DNA of 32,396 bases, taken from contig JAPLNX010000318.1 of NCBI GenBank assembly GCA_026400935.1, forward strand, positions 1 through 32,396, read 5' to 3'. This document shows positions 27,030-32,396 of this stretch, piece after piece. Position 1 is the first letter of the stretch; every line of letters starts with the position of its first letter. The DNA is from Planctomycetia bacterium (GTDB lineage Bacteria; Planctomycetota; Planctomycetia; Planctomycetales; Planctomycetaceae). The notes under the pieces are model-generated. The model worked only from the letters and a program-made list of their open reading frames with translations. It was not told the origin of the DNA and searched no databases. Position numbers and translations under genes: made by a program.

Positions 27030-27419
27030 CCATGAATGTGTGATGTGTATTGATGTGTTCTGGATCGAATCCGCATCTTGCGAAACCGACAAACGCGGCA
27101 AAATCTCTTTTTCGCAGAGGTCGTTCTGCTGAATCGGCCAGTTCTTCGCAACCACGTGCTGCCGCCCGCCGACTGTCTATCGTAGCTGTGTTTTTACGTA
27201 GTTATCATGCTCCGCGTGACGAGCCGGTCGCTTCAAAACGCATAGTGCTTCACGATCTGTTAAGAAGCACTACGTAAATTGCAAGCCGCCTGTGTTACGC
27301 TCCAGCATGGTCTGCATTCGGATTGTTCCAATTATTCCTTTGGAATCAGTCGCTCGCGTGGATTACCGTGTGACGGTTCAAGCGGTACCGAATCCGGAAC
27401 CAAAACAGGATTTCGAAAC
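27030..27419. other. Intergenic region with a palindromic repeat
   Basis: These 390 bases between ribBA and the vWA gene hold the degenerate repeat at 27194-27277 but no convincing gene. The plus frame of the vWA gene stays open back to a TTG at 27279, but the sequence before 27420 shows no protein-like features. Confidence 0.4.
27194..27277. repeat. Degenerate palindromic element related to the one at 12228-12344
   Basis: TTACGTAG at 27194-27201 pairs with CTACGTAA at 27270-27277. Inside the left arm, CGCGTGACGAGCCG is identical to the left-arm core of the 12228-12344 element, and the bases around it (ACGTAG, TCAT) also correspond. The right half holds its own 8-bp hairpin (AGTGCTTC at 27244-27251 with GAAGCACT at 27264-27271). 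It looks like a decayed copy of the same family. Confidence 0.6.
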
Positions 27420-28595
27420 GTGATTGCCGAACTGCGTAAGTTGCGAACGTTTGCATGGCCGAAGCGGATTTCCGTTCGGCTGTTTTGGGATCGTTTGCAA
27501 TCGTGGAATGAACGGATCGTGAATCTTTGCCTCGATACAGATCCTGGACGCGCGTTGAGCTTTTCGTTGTTGTTACATGTCGTTGTCGGTGCGTGGGCCG
27601 CCGTCTCGTACTTTCACGTTGAGTTGGAGCCACGCCTGGCCACGACGATGAATGCCACGTTCGATTCCGACAGTCAGCAATCCGGCCTGCCGATCGAGTT
27701 CTCAACACTCGCGCCAGCCACGGAGTCGCACGCAGACGGCGGCTCTTCGGGAGCAACGCCCCTGCTTAGCATGCTCGCTCCAAATCCAGACATAGTCGAT
27801 CCATTGGCAGATGAGGGACTCAACGCAGTCAATCTCCATACGGAGATCAGTTCCAACTTGGGTGCAGCGGTTGGTGTCGCGAATAACAACGCTCGCTCAG
27901 CAAACATACACGGTCTCAGGAAACAAACGGGCAACGGCAACGGTGTCGGAAAAGGAATCGGTAACGGCATCGGCGATGGTAAACAGTTCTTCGGCATGGC
28001 TTCCGAAGGAAAGTCGTTCGTGTACGTTCTCGATTGTTCGATGAGCATGAATCATCCGCACGACAGTGAAGCGAAGACGCGCTTCAAACGGATCAAGCTC
28101 GAGTTGCTGAACTCCATCCATCATCTGCGGCCCGACCAAGAATTCTTTATCGTCTTCTTCAATCACGAAGCGATCGCCATGCCCGCCAACGGCATGGTCT
28201 CGGCGGTTGCGGAAAATCAAGCGAGATATCTCAATTGGATGAAAGAAGTCACGGCTGTTGGCGACACCGATCCGACGGCCGCGTTAGAGATCGCATTGAA
28301 GCTGCGTCCGGATGTCATCTACTTCCTGACCGACGGTGCCTTCAGCCCGGACGCCAACCAGATCGTCCGCTCGATCAAGCAATCCCGCTCGATCATCCAC
28401 ACGTTTACGTTCGAGCAAAACCTGACGAAGAAGCAGCAAGCTGGGATCGAACTAATGCGTCAGAAGAAGCACAGCACCGCCATGCTGAAGCTTGGTGAGA
28501 ATACATACCGCCAGACTCGCGAGATCTTCATCGCGGACCAAGTGATGCACGACATCGCCGCCCACAACGGCGGGCAGTTTCACGTCATCCCATGA
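27420..28595 (+). CDS. Membrane-anchored von Willebrand factor A domain protein
   Basis: The protein has 391 aa if it starts at the GTG at 27420, which follows AGGA by 9 bases. A single membrane segment lies at about 44-66 (RALSFSLLLHVVVGAWAAVS). A low-complexity linker rich in Gly/Asn (GNGNGVGKGIGNGIGDG) precedes the vWA domain of about 195-380. The metal-ion-dependent adhesion site shows D205-x-S207-x-S209 in VYVLDCSMSMNH, a Thr in the GDTDP segment and TDGAF as the third loop, so metal binding looks intact. Such planctomycete proteins are thought to mediate protein contacts on the outer side of the membrane; partners are unknown. It is convergent with the LamG/PPC gene. Confidence 0.85.
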   Translation: MIAELRKLRTFAWPKRISVRLFWDRLQSWNERIVNLCLDTDPGRALSFSLLLHVVVGAWAAVSYFHVELEPRLATTMNATFDSDSQQSGLPIEFSTLAPATESHADGGSSGATPLLSMLAPNPDIVDPLADEGLNAVNLHTEISSNLGAAVGVANNNARSANIHGLRKQTGNGNGVGKGIGNGIGDGKQFFGMASEGKSFVYVLDCSMSMNHPHDSEAKTRFKRIKLELLNSIHHLRPDQEFFIVFFNHEAIAMPANGMVSAVAENQARYLNWMKEVTAVGDTDPTAALEIALKLRPDVIYFLTDGAFSPDANQIVRSIKQSRSIIHTFTFEQNLTKKQQAGIELMRQKKHSTAMLKLGENTYRQTREIFIADQVMHDIAAHNGGQFHVIP

Positions 28596-28940
28596 GCGAT
28601 CCGTAATTTAACCACGACACACGGGGTGGCCCAGATTCGTCAGAAGTTGGGTGCCGCTGGCACAAGAAACCCAGAGTTGAAGTTGACTCGAAGTTGCGGG
28701 GCGTTTTTGGATTGAATGTCATGCGCGAGTTTCTTTTGCTGTGCATACTGCTTCTGCGAAGCAGTACTCCCCTCTGACCCTCAGAGCTTGTGATTTTTTC
28801 GATTCAGTGGTTTTTGGGGGCGACGATTCGTTCAAGCTGACAGTCAATCGTCGATCCTGCGCAATCCTATGAGGTCGTTTTTTGGTGAAGTCGTATCGAA
28901 TTCGTTGAAATGTGAAAAACTCACAAACTCTCAGCGGATT
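28596..28940. other. Convergent intergenic region with a hairpin
   Basis: These 345 bases separate two convergent genes. A perfect 9-bp hairpin lies at 28746-28766 (TACTGCTTC, loop TGC, GAAGCAGTA) without a following T-run on either strand. A weak hairpin TGTGA/TCACA at 28911-28925 lies just past the minus-strand gene. The piece GTGCCGCTGGCAC near 28650 is also palindromic. No gene is visible. Confidence 0.5.
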
Positions 28941-31900
28941 TCACTTCGGCGGCCCGACCTTCAGCGCGACGGGGGCGTCCGCCAGGATCGGGCCGACGCC
29001 GGTGGCTTCCACGCGGAGCGTGATGTTCGTGATGTCTTTCACCGCCGCTTCGGGGCCGGCGGTGACGATGAGTTCAAACTGTTCCTTGTCGGCTGGGACT
29101 GTCACTTTCGGCGCGGTGTATCCGGCGGGCAATCCTTGCAGGGTGATATCGATCGCTCCGGCGAATCCGGCAGTTCGTTTAACCGTCCCGACGATCGTGT
29201 TCGCTTGCCCGCCGACGAGTGTCAGCTTCGTCGCATCGAGCGTCACGACGGCAGCGTTCTGAACCAGCAACAGGAACGGGACCGAGAAGACTTGCCCGAT
29301 GACGTGCGACGAGTAAGCGTGCGGCAGGATCTCCGCCTTCGCGACGAATTGAATCATCGGTTGAGCGACATCGACCGGGACGTTGAGACGCAGCGTTCCT
29401 GCCGGAGCACCGGCCGCGATCGTTTGATTCGGCTGCGCGGCGATCAACGGTTTCTGAGCGGCGTTCGGATTCGGATCGGCCGGATTCTGCTTACGCGGTT
29501 CTTCATTCGAGATCACTCGCAACAAGACCGGCAAGTTCGCTCCCGGCGCGTTCGGCGTTCGTTCGACGGCGACCGCGATGTCGGCGGGCAGACCTCGGAA
29601 CAACGTCGGCGGCGGTTGCAAACTGGTCAGCTTCAGCGGCGACGTGCCGCTGATGACCACCGGCAACAATTCTTGATGACTGACGAAATGCCGCGAGTTT
29701 GCCGGGTTGGTCACGACGACTCGCAAGGGCGGAACGAGATCGACCGACTCGCCGATCAAGCGGACTGTTCGCACGCCGGCGGCGGCTCCCGCGTGCGTCA
29801 GCGTCACAAAGAACTTCCCGTTTGCGGCGGTCGGCGGCAGTTGATCGGGAGTGACCTTCACCCCGTCATCACCGAGCGTCTTCAACGCGATCGGTCCCGC
29901 GTAACCGTTGCGAGTCAGTTGCACTTCCAAGATCGAAGTCCCATTCGCGGTGAGCGCCGCGGCGGCAGTGCTGGTCGTCAGCAAAAAGCTCGGCTGACCG
30001 GCGGGAATGATTCGCAACCGATAGACGAAGTGCGAGCCCCCTTTGCCGAAGAGGTCTTTGACGTGCAGTTGAATCTGACTCATCCCTGCAGGAACGGCGA
30101 AGTCCAAAACTGGATCACGTGTGCCGGGCCGATCGGACGCGCCGGCCATGACGTTCCCCTGCGGATGTCCCGTGACCAGCAGTTGCGGCGTCAGCGGCGA
30201 TCCGATCGCTTGCGCCTCCGCGACGATGTTGAGCGTCATCCCCGGCGTGACGTTGAGCACGAACTTGTCTTGTTCCCCGGCCACAGAAATCCGTCCGTTG
30301 ATCGCGACCGGCACATGCTTGTTCTGAGCGAATGTCGCATCGACCGTTTGCAGTTGTCCGTTCACAACGGGCGATTCAACGACTGTCACCGCATCGCTGA
30401 GCCGCAACAACGGCAGCGGCCCGTTGACGCCGACGTCACCTGGCACGCGAGCGAGTTTCGTCAGCGCGACGTCGCCGGGAAGCTGTGCGATTTCCAAAGC
30501 ACGCGGTGGCAGCGCCGTTCCGATCAACTCGATCGCCGCTTTGTCCGCAGACCGGGCGAACATCGCGGGAAAGACCGCATCGGCGAGTTGCAGATCGCCC
30601 AACTTCAACCGGAACGGACTATTGCCGGGGGCTCGATATTGCAGGTCGTGCAGTTCGATGAAATAGACGCCGTCCGACGGCAGCTTCATGTCGATGCGAG
30701 CATCCCCGCTGAGGCTCTGACCGTCCCACACGATCTTGATCGGTTTGCCTCGCGCGGTCTTCAGTTCGAGCACCGGGTCCATTTCAATCCCGGCACCGAG
30801 CCGCCGCGATTCGACATCGGCGACAAATCGCTGCCCCGCTTTCCCGGCGAAGAAGACCCGCACGATCTGCGCTCCGCCGATCACTCCGGACACCGCCGTC
30901 GGCAACGCGACCGGCTTCTCGATCGAGCTCTCTACATACGCGGCGTTCGGCAAATCGTCGATGGCAATCCCGATCGCGTTGCTCACGCCCCCCGCCGTGT
31001 CGACTCGCAACGGGTACAGACCCGGCGGCGTGTCGGCGGGGACGTTGATCTGTACGTTGAGTTGATTCGGATTCGACCCCGGTTGCACGGTCGCCGCGAG
31101 CGTTGCCTCCGGCACGAAAACCTTCGCCGATTCGGGCAACAGATTTTGTCCGAAGATCGCGAGCGTCGTCGCTTGTCCGCGTTGCAGACCGTAAGCGGAC
31201 AGCCGCTGCAACACCGGCGCGGGGACCGCAGCCGGCGGCGATTGCGACTCTTGTTGAGCCAGTTGCTCGGCATTCGCCCCGGCCACTTCGACGAACAGCT
31301 TCGCGACCTCCGCCGCCGTCAACGCCTTCGCGAAGATCGAGAATTCGTCGACGAGCAAACTCGCATGTTCGATCGACGCATGACTGGCCCCGATCGTCAG
31401 CGGCGTGTCGTTGATCAGCTTCGCGACTTGCACGTCGAGGAACCACGCATCGTTGTCGATGACCCGCAGGTTCGGAGCCATGTTGGTCGGCTTGACCGGC
31501 TTGCCGTTGACGAACAGCGTGACGCGCACGTCGTCCTTGTCCGTATCGACATCCGGGTCAGGCGCGTCGCCCACTTCCATGACCAGCGTCAAATAATTGA
31601 GCCGTCGAAAACCGAGCACTTCCTTCACGCTGTAGTTGGCGACTCGATAAGCGGCGGTGTCATTCAAGTAGACCTGAAACACATCGCCCGACGCTTGAAA
31701 GTTGATGCCGTAATTCGTCGGCGTTCCCCCCGGTTCGACTCGCTTGGCAAACAGTCCGTGAAACACCGCGTCTGCCGGTTCGCTGAGGTTCAACGCGAAG
31801 CAACTGATCGTCACCGCATCCGGCCGATCGACTTCCGGGCTCTCGCCAAACTGCACGAACTGCTTCCGATTCGCATCGAGCAGCAGCGCCTTCTTCCCCG

Positions 31901-32132
31901 ACTGATTCCAAAACGGGCTCGCCACTCGCACCGGATCGTTGACCAGCGTGCCGTTGTCGGGATGCTGCGAAGCCTTCCCCGTATCGAGCACCGGCCCCGC
32001 CTCTTCATCGAAGCTGAGATGCACGACCGCTTGATTGAGGATCGAATCTTGCGCGGCGAGCGGCGAAACGGCCAATAAAGCGGTTCCGAGAAATCCGGTG
32101 AAAAAAAAGTTGCGACAAGAATAATTCAGCAT
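28941..32132 (-). CDS. Large surface protein with LamG-like and PPC/IPT-type domains
   Basis: The protein has 1063 aa. A signal peptide covers about 1-27 (hydrophobic run ending LAAQ). Residues about 33-280 form a LamG/concanavalin-like domain, recognised by VVHLSFDEEAGPVLDTG, the DAVTISCFALNL strand and LLVDEFSIFAKALTAAEVAKLF at its end. An IPT/Ig-like segment follows (RGQATTLAIFGQNLLPESAKVF), then PPC-type domains (KAGQRFVADVESRRLG, PSDGVYFIELHD) and several Ig-like repeats (GYAGPIALKTLGDDG, GFAGAIDITLQGLPAGY). No catalytic motif is seen, so a carbohydrate-binding or structural role at the cell surface is likely. The ATG at 32132 has AGGAG about 8 bases upstream. The antisense strand is open over almost the whole gene, a codon-usage effect. 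Confidence 0.9.
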   Translation of the reverse strand: MLNYSCRNFFFTGFLGTALLAVSPLAAQDSILNQAVVHLSFDEEAGPVLDTGKASQHPDNGTLVNDPVRVASPFWNQSGKKALLLDANRKQFVQFGESPEVDRPDAVTISCFALNLSEPADAVFHGLFAKRVEPGGTPTNYGINFQASGDVFQVYLNDTAAYRVANYSVKEVLGFRRLNYLTLVMEVGDAPDPDVDTDKDDVRVTLFVNGKPVKPTNMAPNLRVIDNDAWFLDVQVAKLINDTPLTIGASHASIEHASLLVDEFSIFAKALTAAEVAKLFVEVAGANAEQLAQQESQSPPAAVPAPVLQRLSAYGLQRGQATTLAIFGQNLLPESAKVFVPEATLAATVQPGSNPNQLNVQINVPADTPPGLYPLRVDTAGGVSNAIGIAIDDLPNAAYVESSIEKPVALPTAVSGVIGGAQIVRVFFAGKAGQRFVADVESRRLGAGIEMDPVLELKTARGKPIKIVWDGQSLSGDARIDMKLPSDGVYFIELHDLQYRAPGNSPFRLKLGDLQLADAVFPAMFARSADKAAIELIGTALPPRALEIAQLPGDVALTKLARVPGDVGVNGPLPLLRLSDAVTVVESPVVNGQLQTVDATFAQNKHVPVAINGRISVAGEQDKFVLNVTPGMTLNIVAEAQAIGSPLTPQLLVTGHPQGNVMAGASDRPGTRDPVLDFAVPAGMSQIQLHVKDLFGKGGSHFVYRLRIIPAGQPSFLLTTSTAAAALTANGTSILEVQLTRNGYAGPIALKTLGDDGVKVTPDQLPPTAANGKFFVTLTHAGAAAGVRTVRLIGESVDLVPPLRVVVTNPANSRHFVSHQELLPVVISGTSPLKLTSLQPPPTLFRGLPADIAVAVERTPNAPGANLPVLLRVISNEEPRKQNPADPNPNAAQKPLIAAQPNQTIAAGAPAGTLRLNVPVDVAQPMIQFVAKAEILPHAYSSHVIGQVFSVPFLLLVQNAAVVTLDATKLTLVGGQANTIVGTVKRTAGFAGAIDITLQGLPAGYTAPKVTVPADKEQFELIVTAGPEAAVKDITNITLRVEATGVGPILADAPVALKVGPPK

Positions 32133-32396
32133 AGGTGGGTCTCCTGTGTGGGAGCGTGATGGTAGAGAGCTTGCTCAGTAGGGGCGAGTCTCGTCGATAG
32201 CCTCGACACAGATCCGCGTACTTAGTTTTTATGCCAAAATGAGTGATTTGGTGACCGAACTAGTGCCACGACCAAGAAATAACCTGCCATTAGATTTGGA
32301 GTGCGGCTTGTTGGATTTTTGTGGTGCGGGTGATGCGCCGGTGCGGTGGGCAGAACCGAGCTACGGGCTGCGATTGTGTCGGTTTGCCGGTGTAGG
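32133..32396. other. Upstream region of the LamG/PPC gene; possible partial ORF at the right edge
   Basis: These 264 bases contain the promoter region of the minus-strand gene, with no clear hexamers. A plus-strand frame starts at an ATG at 32239 (MSDLVTELVPRPRNNLPLDL) and is open to the window edge, but it lacks a ribosome binding site and matches no family I know. The last 110 bases may instead be a repeat, which cannot be judged from one copy. Confidence 0.25.

Noticed and set aside
27279-27419. Upstream extension of the vWA gene to the TTG at 27279
   Set aside because: No binding site, no protein-like composition, and the GTG at 27420 has AGGA at proper spacing.
28746-28766. Hairpin considered as a rho-independent terminator for the vWA gene
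   Set aside because: There is no T-run after the stem on either strand and it lies 150 bases past the stop codon.
28869-32078. 1069-aa plus-strand open frame opposite the LamG/PPC gene
   Set aside because: It is Arg/Asp-rich with no domain or signal, while the minus strand encodes a signal peptide and recognisable LamG and PPC segments with a good ribosome binding site. The open antisense frame follows from codon bias.

Overview
The window looks like a piece of a planctomycete (Planctomycetota) chromosome of moderately high GC. The support is the company of families: a DUF1549/DUF1553 (PSCyt2/PSD1) cytochrome protein, a DUF1501 Tat-exported protein, a PSCyt1 cytochrome domain fused to WD40 repeats, large PPC-type surface proteins, an Uma2-family protein, a Tat-exported Gfo/Idh/MocA oxidoreductase and a vWA protein with a glycine/asparagine-rich linker. 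No rRNA, tRNA or CRISPR array was seen.

Layout. Positions 1-57 (minus) hold the first 19 codons of a gene running off the left edge, possibly an IS630-type transposase. Positions 109-4731 (plus) are a tightly overlapping three-gene operon: an unknown 286-aa protein, a Cys-rich glycosyltransferase, and a 792-aa three-module protein (FkbM methyltransferase, glycosyltransferase-like middle, second SAM methyltransferase). This reads as a glycan synthesis and methylation cassette. Next come a Tat-exported Gfo/Idh/MocA oxidoreductase (minus) and a divergent GT21-like membrane glycosyltransferase (plus), which ends at a strong hairpin terminator facing ileS (minus). Upstream of ileS lie a purine nucleoside phosphorylase and a very acidic small protein with its own terminator.

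From 25455 down to 13865 (minus) six genes run in one direction: DUF1549/DUF1553 cytochrome protein, 83-aa membrane protein, 1186-aa PPC/coiled-coil protein, Uma2-family protein, PSCyt1-WD40-coiled-coil protein, DUF1501 protein. This resembles the export and surface modules that planctomycetes carry in many paralogous copies, of unknown biochemical role. Divergent from it are ribBA and a membrane-anchored vWA protein (plus). The right end is filled by a 1063-aa LamG/PPC surface protein (minus).

The most interesting non-gene signal is a set of palindromic REP/MITE-like elements. One, with 28-bp arms, lies in frame inside ileS and encodes about 31 extra residues of the enzyme. A second touches the stop codon of the purine nucleoside phosphorylase gene and creates a false N-terminal extension of ileS. 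A degenerate relative of the second lies upstream of the vWA gene. An unrelated inverted repeat lies inside the six-gene operon.
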